Positions 55,405 through 64,000 of a stretch of 64,000 nt of DNA are shown in pieces. The DNA is from Brachypterus glaber (taxonomy: Eukaryota > Arthropoda > Insecta > Coleoptera > Kateretidae): assembly GCA_958510825.1 (NCBI GenBank), contig OY294049.1:4650001-4714000 (forward strand), given 5' to 3'. Below the pieces are notes generated by a model. It was not told the DNA's origin and made no database searches. It was given only the letters and a program-made list of their open reading frames with translations. Within the stretch, counting starts at the first letter, position 1; each line of letters begins with the position of its first letter. Both the position numbers and the translations under genes were made by a program.

Positions 55405-55960
55405 CGTTTTATTTTCCTTTTTAGAAAAACCATACATTTTCTTTATGAGTCGATTAGGTTTGCCTCTTAGAATATTTTGGGTGAAAAAAATCTATCTGGC
55501 GCATTCTTTTATTTTTTTTAAACTAAAAATTTTAAAAGAAATCACCCGAGTACTCATTTGTGCCCCATTATCTCAAGATTCAGTAAACCGTTTTTTGATT
55601 AAAAATCATCATTGTATTAAGCATAAAAAAACGTTTAAAATTACATGTAATACATACATGTATGTCCTATCCTACATGTAATACATACATGTATGTCCTA
55701 TTTTCTTGGATCCTTTACAATTCCGGCATAGATTTTCCGACTTTTTACGTCTTTTTACCTAATTTTACGTATTTTATGTCGTACGACAAAAAATGTTGAA
55801 AATTTGGTCGTCTTTATCTTCACATGGAAAGTTTTTTGTCCTAGGATGCACCAATCTTGAGATATTTTGAAAAATCCGTTTTTTGTAAAAAATATTAAAA
55901 AAAAATGACAGTTCCAAATGGAGTTCAAGGTCACAAAATTGTTTTTTTTTTAATTTGCCG
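55370..55960. mobile_element. Family H foldback, diverged copy
   Basis: CGCCTTAAACGTTACACTAT, AATATTTTGGGTGAAAAAAA, CATTGTATTAAGCATAAAAA and AAAATGACAGTTCCAAATGG follow the same order as in 1050-1470. The outer arms with CCGGCGTATTTC are missing, and a direct repeat (55642-55705) interrupts it. The frame at 55445-55681 is incidental. Confidence 0.75.
55642..55705. repeat. Direct repeat, about 32 bp, two copies
   Basis: ACATGTAATACATACATGTA, then TGTCCTAT, occurs twice in tandem. The ACATACATGTATGT core is itself palindromic. Confidence 0.85.
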
Positions 55961-56023
55961 CTTTTATTGACTTCACGACTGTATTATCATTGGTTGAATA
56001 CGTATCTAAGCCTTAGATTCTGA

Positions 56024-56197
56024 GGACAACAAAAAGTTGGCAAAGTTGCATCGAAGGAGAATAATACCACAGTTATGCATGATTATATCCCTTGCAAGCA
56101 GGCCAAATGCTCACTGTGCATACATACTTCTGTGGACCACCGGCTTATAGTGACTGTTTGTAAGGCAGATGTACAATTTTTGGCTAACAATTCTTGA
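56024..56197 (+). pseudogene. Possible piggyBac-type Cys-rich C-terminal remnant
   Basis: A 57-codon open frame ends in TGA. It contains a CKQAKCSLC stretch at residues 26-34, then VTVCKADVQFLANNS at the end. The spacing resembles the Cys-rich C-terminal domain of piggyBac transposases (CxxC near the start, later a VxCxKCxVxLC motif). However, two of the expected Cys are Ala here and the frame stops early. No DDD catalytic domain is nearby. The match is by eye and could be chance. Confidence 0.25.
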
Positions 56198-56351
56198 AGT
56201 GGTCCCTATTCTCCCCTCAACTGATATGTTTCCTCCTTTTATAGAAATTGAACTATTATTTCTGCCACCTAGTTCAATCTAAGGCAAGTAGAATCAAATT
56301 TAACAATTCAAGATAACACCGCAAAGAAAGCATCCTTACTATAAGGTCGAC

Positions 56352-56440
56352 CCCATGTCACAACAAGAGCAGCCATACTGTATGTTCGGCCACAATTATC
56401 CATGTCCCAAAGAGAGCAGCCATAATGTACAGTAGGCCGG
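56352..56440. repeat. Direct repeat, about 48 bp, two copies
   Basis: CCATGTCACAACAAGAGCAG / CCATGTCCCAAAGAGAGCAG are each followed by CCATA(C/A)TGTA and a GGCC. They are tandem copies of unknown role. Confidence 0.7.
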
Positions 56441-56744
56441 GGCAAAATTTTTTTTTTGGAAAAAACAGGCAAAAATTAAGATTTTAAATAGTGTTGAGCC
56501 GGCCCGGTCCAGCCAAAGGGCCCCCCTTTGGCTTTTAAGTTTTTATTTTTTCATTTTTCAATTTTTATTTTTTAATTACACAAAAACCTTGATAATTGAA
56601 ATTTTTAGAATGCGAAAGTAATTTAGTATAATAAAGGATTATTCATAAATTTTTCTCTGTACAAAATATAGGGTTTTTTGTAGGGGCTGAAAATGTCAAA
56701 AAATTACCCTTTATGCTAATATAGGCCAAAGAAGCTGGTACCTA
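56441..56744. other. Sequence without supportable features
   Basis: A patch GAGCCGGCCCGGTCCAGCC at 56494 is G/C-rich and may be a transposon tip. No partner was found. Confidence 0.4.
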
Positions 56745-56965
56745 GAACCTATACCGATATTCGTTCTTGAGTTATCGTTCTCCCAAAAATCGTGACATCG
56801 GACAGACGGAAAGATGGACATTTAAAAAAAATTGCTTATTTTCTCATAAAACAAATTTATATGCAATAGTTTCTTGTCTATGACGATATTTGATTTTTTT
56901 TGAAAATTCGAAACTACCGTAAAATATTATTCTAGCGCAGGCGCTGTGAGTAATATAATAATGGA
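56745..56965. mobile_element. Family A, one end
   Basis: ATATTCGTTCTTGAGTTATC, CGTGACATCGGACAGACGGA, ATTCGAAACTACCGTAAAAT and CTAGCGCAGGCGCTGTGAGT match the right part of family A at 37560-37772. The left part is missing. Confidence 0.85.
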
Positions 56966-57887
56966 TCTAAAAATACCTCGAAAAATACGTTGTACATTTG
57001 TATTTTCCGGTATGATCAAAAATTAATCGTTTTTAAAAGCCGCGCGTTTCCGCATTTTTCTTCCGTCACTTTCTACGGCACAAGCCTTGAAAACTGAAAT
57101 TTATTTGTTGCCAATGAAAACATAAAAATCAAGGTACACATTTTTATATAATAAACAATTAAACTATTAATAGATATAGAAGCATTGAACCTTAGTAATA
57201 TAAAGTTTATTGCAATATTGAGTTCATAACGAAGGACCAACATATTAAATAATATCAATTTAATAGGTGAACTATACACACAGAGAAAACATTCTAATAT
57301 GAAGTATATGTGATACTTGAATCAAAAACTTTTTGTAAGGATACAAATAACACAAGTCTGCATGAAATTTGTGCCTGGGATTAATGACATAATTACTATA
57401 GGTTTAGTGATATTTACCCAAAAAAAAAAAAATAATAATATTTGATGTAAAATTTTGATTTTGTCAAAATTTAAGAAAATCTATGGTTTTAATCGTTTAT
57501 CTGTTAAAAAACAAAAACAAATATATTTGTGTATTCTTTTCTTTTTAACTTTATTATATTTATATTAGTAAATAAAAGTTTAAAGAAATACAAAATTGGT
57601 TTCGCATTTTTGCCTTTCCATTGTTTAGCTGGATTCAATACGCAAAAATAGCAGTCTGCAACGTGGTCTCTCGGTTAAATTTGTTCTAAATTCGTGTAAA
57701 AATACCAGCTTTTCGAGTATGAAAAAATCATTCTCCTAAAAGTTATTCAAATTGTTTATAAGGTAAATATGACAGTGTTTTTGTAACGAGATTGTGTAAT
57801 GCTAAAATCGATTTTTTTTTAAATTAATAATTTCTTTTGATAAAACAACTGTTCCCCTTTCAAAAGATACCCGTAGAATCATATCTT
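56966..57887. other. AT-rich DNA without recognisable genes
   Basis: A 68-codon reverse frame at 57073-57279 has no domain. Nothing else is seen. Confidence 0.5.
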
Positions 57888-57988
57888 CACTATTGTATCC
57901 TCTTTAGCAGAAACGCCGCCGCTTACCTAAACGACTGTATTGCTCTCTGCATTTGCTGCGTTTCTGCTAAGGAGGATAGTATTGTACG
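57888..57988. mobile_element. Hairpin, about 100 bp
   Basis: TATCCTCTTTAGCAGAAACG and the inverse CGTTTCTGCTAAGGAGGATA form a stem of ~20 bp with one mismatch around a ~40-bp loop. The frame at 57837-58052 reads across it and is not a gene. Confidence 0.8.
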
Positions 57989-57998
57989 CATAATATTA

Positions 57999-58050
57999 TT
58001 GCAAAAAAACATCTCTAGGATGAACAATTGCAAAAAAACATCTCTGGGAT
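57999..58050. repeat. Direct repeat, about 28 bp, two copies
   Basis: TTGCAAAAAAACATCTCTAG / TTGCAAAAAAACATCTCTGG are each followed by GATGAACAA / GATAAACAA in tandem. Confidence 0.8.
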
Positions 58051-58769
58051 AAACAAAATAACAAAGTCATAGGTTGATTTTTTCAAAATTTATTGTTTAT
58101 GCAAATTTTGATCGTTTTTGCAGTTTTCTAAGCAACAGATCATCCTATAGACATTTAAAACGCCATTTTGAAGGTTTTTTAATTTTCTACAAAATGGTTA
58201 CTTTAATTGTTGATAAAAAACTCAACTTTTTTACTGGTATGCAAAAATGTGCAAAAATAGATATTTTCTGACCTTTAATTGTTAATATCTTAAAAATCAC
58301 ACAAAATCCACCTCAGCAAATACATAGGTTTTGCTTCTATACACCTGTATTACCTGAAAAACTTGACTGACCTCTGGATAAGCCAGTGTCATGGCAAAAG
58401 TTTCATATCCCTGGTCTAATTTAAGCACGCTTGTTTTATTTCACAATGTTGTCGCACATAATTAAAGAAAGTAATTTAGAGTGAGTTACGGTAATTTTCA
58501 AAATTACATTAGTTTAAATCACCACGATATCCCCATTATTTATTTATATCTAAAGGTTTTCTGAAAAATTAAAAAAATAGACTTTCCTTGAGACTCTAGA
58601 CGTATTAAGATATTATGATTTCTTCTGGCATAGAGTCAAATTTAACAACCTCTAATTAGTTATACTAATAATTATGTCAAAAAAGCTCTTCTAAAGTTGT
58701 AAACACATAATTCCTGCCACCTACATTGTATTTGGTCGAAAATCTCAAAGTGGGAAGATTTATGTCCCG
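58051..58769. other. AT-rich DNA without recognisable genes
   Basis: TGGTCGAAAATCTCAAAGTG at 58733 is the same sequence as one arm of the hairpin at 59489, read inversely. The frame 58074-58271 has no domain. Confidence 0.45.
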
Positions 58770-58963
58770 GGTTTATGTTTATGTTTATTTTTAACCTCGT
58801 ACTATTCTACTTAATTAAGCATCCCCTAAGTCCAGGACTTGTGTGGGCTAGTAGTAGAGGGAACCACCGGCTTTAATTGACTTTCGAACCAATATATCTA
58901 GGGAGTACGCCTTCGCCAAATTTCAATTATTAATTAACTGAAAAAGGCAATCGGCGCCAGTGA

Positions 58964-58972
58964 GGTTTGAAC
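58964..58972 (-). promoter_or_regulatory. Pol III B box of the SINE
   Basis: GTTCAAACC on the reverse strand matches GWTCRANNC at all positions, within a well-formed T-arm. Confidence 0.75.
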
Positions 58973-59017
58973 TCACAATCATTAGCTCAGTGTCAATGCT
59001 ATATCGATGCCTTAGAC

Positions 59018-59028
59018 CGCTGAGATAA
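59018..59028 (-). promoter_or_regulatory. Pol III A box of the SINE
   Basis: TATCTCAGCGG on the reverse strand differs from TRGYNNARYNGG-type consensus at one position. It lies ~50 bp upstream of the B box, the usual internal promoter spacing. Confidence 0.7.
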
Positions 59029-59034
59029 TCTCCC

Positions 59035-59488
59035 ATATAACTTTTTTCTAAAGCCCAAGTAAGCCAATTGAAATTGTTTTTTAATTAGGACTTGATACCT
59101 GCTATTTGATTAAATAAAAATAAAAAAAAAATTTTTAAAGTAAATACCGAAAAAAAAGTCCAAAATCCTTATTTTGCCAACTGTCCTCAGCACCTTATTT
59201 AAACATTTAAACTACGATATTTCTATTAAACTTACTATTTTACAGAGAAACAACTATTAAAATTATCTCTTCCCGTCCGCTAATTTAACATAAGGACCAC
59301 GATCTATACCAAAAGTATTAATTTTCTTAAATTTATGCAAAAAGGTCATTGTGCGTTATATCTTAGAAACGCGATTTAATTAAGCGCGGCCAAACCACCT
59401 GACTGACTGTTGACCCTACTGGTAGTAAGTATAACAGTAGTAAACTCTTATATATTGAAGTTAATTTTTAAGTTTTTGCTAGGTCCGC
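59035..59488. other. AT-rich DNA without recognisable features
   Basis: Nothing is supportable here. Confidence 0.5.
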
Positions 59489-59537
59489 GGACTCAAAGTG
59501 GCAAGAAAAGGATCCGTTTCTTGCCACTTTGAGATTT
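59489..59537. repeat. Perfect 17-bp-stem hairpin
   Basis: CTCAAAGTGGCAAGAAA and its exact inverse flank an AGGATCCG loop. The right arm plus flank (TTTGAGATTTTCGACCA) recurs inversely at 58733, suggesting one repeat family on both sides of the SINE. Confidence 0.85.
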
Positions 59538-59791
59538 TCGACCATATGCCTTACATATTATAGTTATCCGCAAAGTATATTTATTATTATATTATTATTT
59601 ATATACTTTTACTTTGACTCATCCATCAGTGATAATGGCCAATGGCCATATAAATAAAGGCCATATAATCAAAATTTATTATTTTATTACTCACAAAAGA
59701 GAAATATGTGTTTTTATGACAATAAAGTCCCAAATCGTCGGTGATACTGCTTTACGTGCTGTTACTTGCTGTTGCTTGTTGACTTATTATA

Positions 59792-60317
59792 CCGTGCAGT
59801 CCAAAAGTTACCCCCCTTAACTTTTAAACAAGAGAGATATCGACTTCAATTTTGGAACACTTTTCGCATATATTTGATATTTTCAGCTCTTAAAATGTGG
59901 ACAGGGAGCATGGGAGAAATTGTTTTTAAATGGAAAGGGTGTTGTGTGATACATCATTTTAAAGATTATAAAATTTTCTATTTAAATGTATATTTTTATT
60001 TTTTTTAAGGTTTTAATTTTTCAATTTTTTTTTGCTGAAAAATGTGAATTTTTAAGTTTTTCTTGTAAATTTTTATTTAATTAATTAAAATTAGTTTAAA
60101 AGTATAATTTACTTTTTTTTAGCATAACATAATTATTGTTTCAAAAATTGTTTGACTTGTTTTAAGAAATTTTCACCAAAACACACATTTTTAACACTAT
60201 TTTAAACCCTCAAAAAAAATAAAAAAGTATTATATAACCATATTATTGTTAAATAGAGAATTTTATAAGTTTTAAAATGATGTATCACACGGCCACCTCT
60301 CTATTAAAAAAAAAATC
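59792..60317. mobile_element. Family G element, copy missing its right tip
   Basis: CCGTGCAGTCCAAAAGTTAC, GATATCGACTTCAATTTTGG, GCTCTTAAAATGTGGACAGG, AATGGAAAGGGTGTTGTGTG and, near the end, AAAATGATGTATCACACGGC match 40749-41470. A TA precedes the left tip. The frames at 59614-60008 cross this boundary and are incidental. Confidence 0.85.
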
Positions 60318-61208
60318 CTAAGCTACTTTTCATACTACTGAGACTACTATACACGGTGTATATGAAATAGGGTCCTAAACTGTAAGGGGTGATTCTACAT
60401 CAGACTTTGCATTTCATTGCAAGGTCAAACTACCGTTCGACTGTACTATATATGGTAGAATCAGAGTAATTTAAAGTACTCTGGGTAGAACTGAGAACTA
60501 ATTGAGTACTCAGTAAGTAGGCTACCAGTAAGCTACTCAATGAATTTATTGAAGCTACCTTTTTACTCTTTACAGTCTACTTATCCATTTTACTAGTAGC
60601 AAACAGCAAAACTCGATTTTATCGCATAGCACGTTTGTAGTATCACCGACGAAATATTCCATATGTTTTTTTTTGGTCTAAATTTTAATAAATTTAAAAC
60701 TTTAACAAGAAAAAAATTATTGCAATATACTGGGTGTTTTTCAAAAACACTATTAAACTACGAAAGAAAAAGTTATCAAATATATAATTAGGCACATTTA
60801 CAGGTCAATAATATTATTAGGTTTAAAATTAAAACGTTAAATAAAAACGAGAAAAGATTATAGCAAAAGGATACCTTATTTGTAAAATGTTGATACTTAA
60901 AAAAAAGTACAGTAGATTGGTGTTTTTAAGGCACATCCTGTGCAAAACAATCACTTCCAAGTAAACTTTGCGACATACAGCGGTTCCATAACTTTTTTCT
61001 TTGCTCCTTTGTTGCATTCAAATATGGTATATTGTTTTCTTTTTCTTAGACAACTTGTGATTTGTAAACAATAGGTTTCCGGATAGTCCCGGAAGGATCT
61101 GTGACACATGGGTTTTATTATACATGTATATTTCCTTGGGTTTTGTTATACATGTATATTTCCTTAAGAAATGCATTGTGCGCCTTTTGTCGTAAAATAT
61201 GTAAAAAG
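60318..61208. other. AT-rich DNA; direct repeat at 61110-61165
   Basis: TTATTATACATGTATATTTC, then CTTGGG, is followed at once by a second copy (TTGTTATACATGTATATTTC). A reverse 62-codon frame at 60829-61017 has no domain. No gene is supportable. Confidence 0.45.
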
Positions 61209-61660
61209 TATTTTTTCTATTTTGCGACTCTTATAAGTTCATAATCACACGCATTTTGCGTGTTCTTGTAGGTTCATAAGAGGTCTCTACTTTTTTTTCT
61301 TTTGGGTTGGCAACAGACAAAAGCCTATCGCTTAGGTTATTTTTTTACCGTGTTAAAATTGTGGCTTGGTTACTTGCAGTGAAAAAGAGTAAATATGACT
61401 ATAAAATATAACAAAATATCATTTGTTCTTAGAATTTTTAACATGGCGAAAACTGTAATAGCAACCTGAAACAAAAATCCCTAAATCAGTCATCAATTTA
61501 AATGTAAGTTTTTAAAAATTTTAGAGCAAAATAGAAAAAATTATATAAAGCACTCGTTTCATAACATACGTTTTTAGCGCACGAGAACAAGTTTAGAAAA
61601 CGAGCCGCTTTCGGCGAGTTTTCTAAAGTACTAGTGCTCTAAAAACGTACTTTAGTACTT
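61209..61660. mobile_element. Family F repeat, copy 2
   Basis: It is collinear with 35863-36369: CTATTTTGCGACTCTTAT, ACACGCATTTTGCGTGT, GAGGTCTCTACTTTTTTTTC, AATATCATTTGTTCTTAGAA and ATCCCTAAATCAGTCATCAA. About 60 bp after GGCAACAGACAAAAGCCTAT are missing relative to copy 1. The terminal 75-bp palindrome (61571-61645) is inverted relative to copy 1. Confidence 0.88.
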
Positions 61661-61732
61661 TAATATACTATTAAATAATCTAACAATAACATATTAGGAA
61701 TATTTTTTTGAAGAGTGATGCCCCCTTTAATA

Positions 61733-61957
61733 TACAGGGTGTTTACTAAGTACGGTACGTAAATACAGGGTGTAATTCCTTACCCAAAAATAAGAAAAAA
61801 AGTTCCTATAAACATATGTCCTAAAAGGTCTCGTAAGGGGATTAGCTCCCTTATGAGTCGTTTTAGGATATATGTTTATATGAACTTTTTTTTTTCATTT
61901 TTGGGTAAGGAATTGCACCCTGAAGTTACGTACCGTACTTAGTAAACACCATGTATA
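61733..61957. mobile_element. Hairpin element, about 225 bp
   Basis: ACAGGGTGTTTACTAAGTAC, GGTACGTAA and GGGTGTAATTCCTTACCCAA in the left arm are mirrored in the right arm (TTGGGTAAGGAATTGCACCC, TTACGTACCGTACTTAGTAA, ACACCATGT). The loop contains a second stem, GTAAGGGGA...TCCCTTATGAG. No coding capacity is visible. Confidence 0.88.
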
Positions 61958-61985
61958 AAAAATGTTTATATATTGTTTTTTTTTT

Positions 61986-62219
61986 AACATTAAGGTCTTT
62001 CCTCTCATAGAACTTGACTTTTCCTAGAATATAGATTCATATCGATTTCGTTTTTAAGGTAATCGTGTACATGGATGGACAAAAATGAAAGTTGTTCAGA
62101 AAATTCAATAAAAAAAAATCCTCAAACTTTACACCTAGTGCTAATTAATTTCACTTTTTGTTATTTACTTTGCACCCCTTTTTGTCAGTGTAGATAGGTT
62201 TACTCAGTAAGCGTCAATA
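61986..62219. repeat. Tandem unit A (empty site)
   Basis: It runs from ACATTAAGGTCTTTCC, through CAAACTTTACACCTAGTGCT and TTTGCACCCCTTTTTGTCAG, to TTTACTCAGTAAGCG. Unit B follows directly. The first part also resembles a family A arm (CCTCTCATAGAACTTGACTT). Confidence 0.85.
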
Positions 62220-62765
62220 AACATTAAGGACTTTCCATCTTATAGAACATGACTTTTCCTAAAATATCAATTTATATCGAACAAAAGTTATTCAGAAAAT
62301 TCATTAAAAAAACTTCCTCAAACTTTACACCTAGTGCTAAATACTTTCACTTTTTGTTATTTATTTTGCACCCCTTCCTAGACAGCACATAATAACTATT
62401 AGATATCCAGAGGATATACTTTCTGGATATAGAGTATATCCAGCGGATAGCCTGGATTGACATTAGATATCCCATGGATATCCAAATGTCCGCCTATATT
62501 CAGAATATTTTTTCTCATTGTGAGTTATTTAAAACATTAAGATAAAAAAATTGTATGTATAATAATAGTTATAATAAGTGTATACTATTTATTGATGGTG
62601 TCTAGTTGTTGCATTTTGACATGTCCATGGCATAACTAATTTCAATCCAGGCTATCCACTGGATATACTCTATATCCAGAAAGTATACCCCCTGGATATC
62701 TAATAGTTATTTTATGTGCTGTCTGGGTTTTTCTCAGTGTAGATAGGTTTAGTCAGTAAACGTTT
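62220..62765. repeat. Tandem unit B (filled site)
   Basis: It has the same order of blocks as unit A. It is interrupted between TTTGCACCCCTT and GTTTTTCTCAGTGTAGATAG by a 350-bp foldback element. Without the insert, the unit would be ~196 bp, shorter than unit A by an internal deletion near 62280. Confidence 0.85.
62377..62726. mobile_element. Foldback element inserted in tandem unit B
   Basis: CCTAGACAGCACATAATAAC and AGATATCCAGAGGATATACT lie at the left, with inverse AGTATACCCCCTGGATATCT and ATGTGCTGTCTGG at the right. The arms are ~90 bp, with repeated TATCCAG-type motifs. It is absent from the parallel site in unit A (about 62180), which proves it is an insertion. Confidence 0.92.
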
Positions 62766-63047
62766 TAAGAATTAAAGTCAGTACGACGAACTGTATAATT
62801 AGATATGTTTAGTTCTTTTTAATTTGCTGGTGTTTATAAGTCGACCAGGTGTACTCGTATCTTCCTCAGAGGTTTCCTCTGACTTCTAGAAATATCGCTC
62901 TCTCACAGCCGACCAGCAACCAGAGAGCTTCTTGTGACTAACGCGTTTATTGACTTGTTTATTAATATCTTAATTAATGCCAATTATATCCTATCTTTAT
63001 AATTCACACTGTGCGTTGTGCAGTTGTGCCAACTTTCAATAAGATTA

Positions 63048-63385
63048 AACAAGCCGTGAAGATATGTAATGCTACCCATTCCATTATATACTATTCACAG
63101 TAAATGGTATATTGCATTTTTCCAAATACTTCCAAAAAAAAATTTAAAAATTACCATTTTTTTTAGATAAGATCTTCTTTTGAAAATCAAAAGATTTAAA
63201 AGAAAAAAAAATAAAGAAAATACTTATATAAAAAAAAATTAATTTACTTGTTGCGAAAAACGAAAAAATTAAAAAATTAAAAATATTTAAGTTTATAAAA
63301 TAATTTTAAAAAAAGTAAAAAAATTACATTTTTTGAAAAACTAAAAAATTTTGAAAAAAAAACTTTTAGATAGGTTTTGTTATTA
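63048..63385. mobile_element. Family A, one end plus eroded arm
   Basis: AACAAGCCGTGAAGATATGT, CATTCCATTATATACTATTC and ACAGTAAATGGTATATTGCA match the 5862 end of family A. The following A/T-rich arm is strongly eroded. Confidence 0.8.
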
Positions 63386-63388
63386 TTA

Positions 63389-63415
63389 TTATATATATAT
63401 ATATATATATATATA
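63389..63415. repeat. (AT)n microsatellite
   Basis: It is an uninterrupted AT dinucleotide tract of ~26 bp immediately left of a family G tip. The TA-rich tract is a natural target for a TA-inserting element. Confidence 0.9.
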
Positions 63416-64000
63416 CCGTGCGGTCACCCCAGTCTTAGCTTTTGAATGAGTTGATATATGGACTTAAAATTTGTAACTTATAAATAAGGGAACTTAACTT
63501 TTTTTTAATATTTATATTTATATTTATTTGTATTTGATATTTTCAGCTCTTAAAATGTGGACAGGGGGCATAGGGGGATTTTTTTATATAGAAAGGGGGT
63601 CGTGGGATACATTGTTTTAAAGCTTATAAAATTGTCTATTCGATCATATATTTTTAAATTGTTTTAGACATTTTTGAGGGTTTAAAACAGGGTTGAATAA
63701 GGGTATTTTCATCAAAATTTCCTTAAAAAATCAAACAATTTTTGAAAAATGAATTATTTCAAGTTGCAAAAACGTAAATTATACTTTTTTAATTTATATA
63801 AATAAAAATTTACAAAAAAAAATCTTAAAAAGTTGAATATTTTAGCAAAAAAAATGTTCAAAAAAATTAAAAATATACAGTTAAATAAATAATTTTATAA
63901 GCTTTAAATTGATTTACTACATGTTCCTTCTTTTCATTTAAAAATATGTAACCGATGCCCCCCCCTGTCCACATTTTAAGAGCTGAAAATATCAAATATA
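63416..64000. mobile_element. Family G element, cut by the window end
   Basis: CCGTGCGGTCACCCCAGTCT, GATATTTTCAGCTCTTAAAA, TGTGGACAGGGGGCATAGGG and the inverse right-arm part (CCTGTCCACATTTTAAGAGC, TGAAAATATCAAATATA) are present. The right tip lies beyond 64000. Confidence 0.88.

Larger units (their letters stand above)
58770..59034 (-). mobile_element. tRNA-derived SINE
   Basis: On the reverse strand the head reads GGGAGATTATCTCAGCGGTC, then TAAGGCATCGA. It ends with a T-arm GTGAG-TTCAAAC-CTCAC, a perfect 5-bp stem with a 7-nt loop. TATCTCAGCGG fits the Pol III A box with one mismatch, and GTTCAAACC fits the B box consensus. The 5' GGGAGAT does not pair with the 3' TGGCGCC, so this is not a functional tRNA gene. 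A ~150-bp unrelated body and an ATAAACATAAAC tail follow, the SINE layout. Flanking duplicates were not found. Confidence 0.8.

Noticed and set aside
58948..59034. Functional tRNA gene on the reverse strand
   Set aside because: The T-arm is good, but the 5' and 3' acceptor sequences do not pair and no convincing anticodon loop with U33 forms. A SINE head is the better reading.

Overview
The window looks like a very AT-rich, gene-poor stretch of a large eukaryotic genome, most likely an arthropod and probably an insect. I base this on three things: long A/T runs and microsatellites; many short DNA-transposon derivatives of hAT, piggyBac (TTAA), Tc1/mariner and PIF/Harbinger style; and a tRNA-derived SINE plus non-LTR retrotransposon tails. 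No bacterial-style gene organisation, operon, CRISPR array or intact long reading frame exists here. The longest open frame (115 codons) is only the translation of a TTTA microsatellite. I cannot name the species.

Almost everything I can support is repetitive. Repeat families, lettered here for cross-reference, are: A (foldback element with CACAG / GCGCTGTG ends: 1, 2685, 5862, 27620, 32090, 36833, 56745, 63048); B (foldback with GACCGACAGACC arms: 19300, 20290); C (foldback with TAGTCCAG ends: 5218, 47853, 53439); D (ends reading GAGAACTGGTGACC: 17954, 23038, 26394, 35391); E (31011, 43482); F (35863, 61209); G (CAGTGCGGTCCAAAAGT ends: 20818, 40749, 59792, 63416); H (881, 55370); J (about 95-130 bp tandem units: 7436, 13441); K (GGGAGCGTTCAAG ends: 7653, 52994). 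Single-copy elements with good boundaries include two TTAA-flanked elements (9687-11244, 34984-35376), three hAT-like MITEs with 8-bp target duplications (25360, 33370 imperfect, 49640), and a TIR element with 5-bp TATTA flanks (50539-51441).

Layout: 1-9 kb holds foldbacks, an ~840 bp TTTA microsatellite and a triple-hairpin array. 9-17 kb holds a retroposed fragment with a 14-bp target duplication, a 1.56 kb TTAA element with subterminal repeats, a TA-flanked element carrying tandem repeats, and a foldback nested in a foldback. 17-36 kb is dense with foldbacks and MITEs. 36-53 kb is a mix of repeats, a recent ~395 bp direct duplication and long featureless AT-rich DNA. 53-64 kb contains the only clear coding relic, the 3' end of a non-LTR retrotransposon ORF2 (stop at 53666). 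It sits inside a family C foldback with a 16-bp target duplication. Also here are a tRNA-derived SINE and a tandem pair that shows a transposon-empty and a transposon-filled copy side by side.

I found no evidence for a new multi-gene system. The biologically interesting signal is structural. It includes many long, often nested, inverted repeats; several unrelated non-coding elements that share one architecture (short TIR plus inverted subterminal 10-13-mers); internal empty-site evidence for insertions; and one hairpin whose orientation is flipped between two copies of its host repeat. All family names are inferred from termini and target duplications, not from database comparison.
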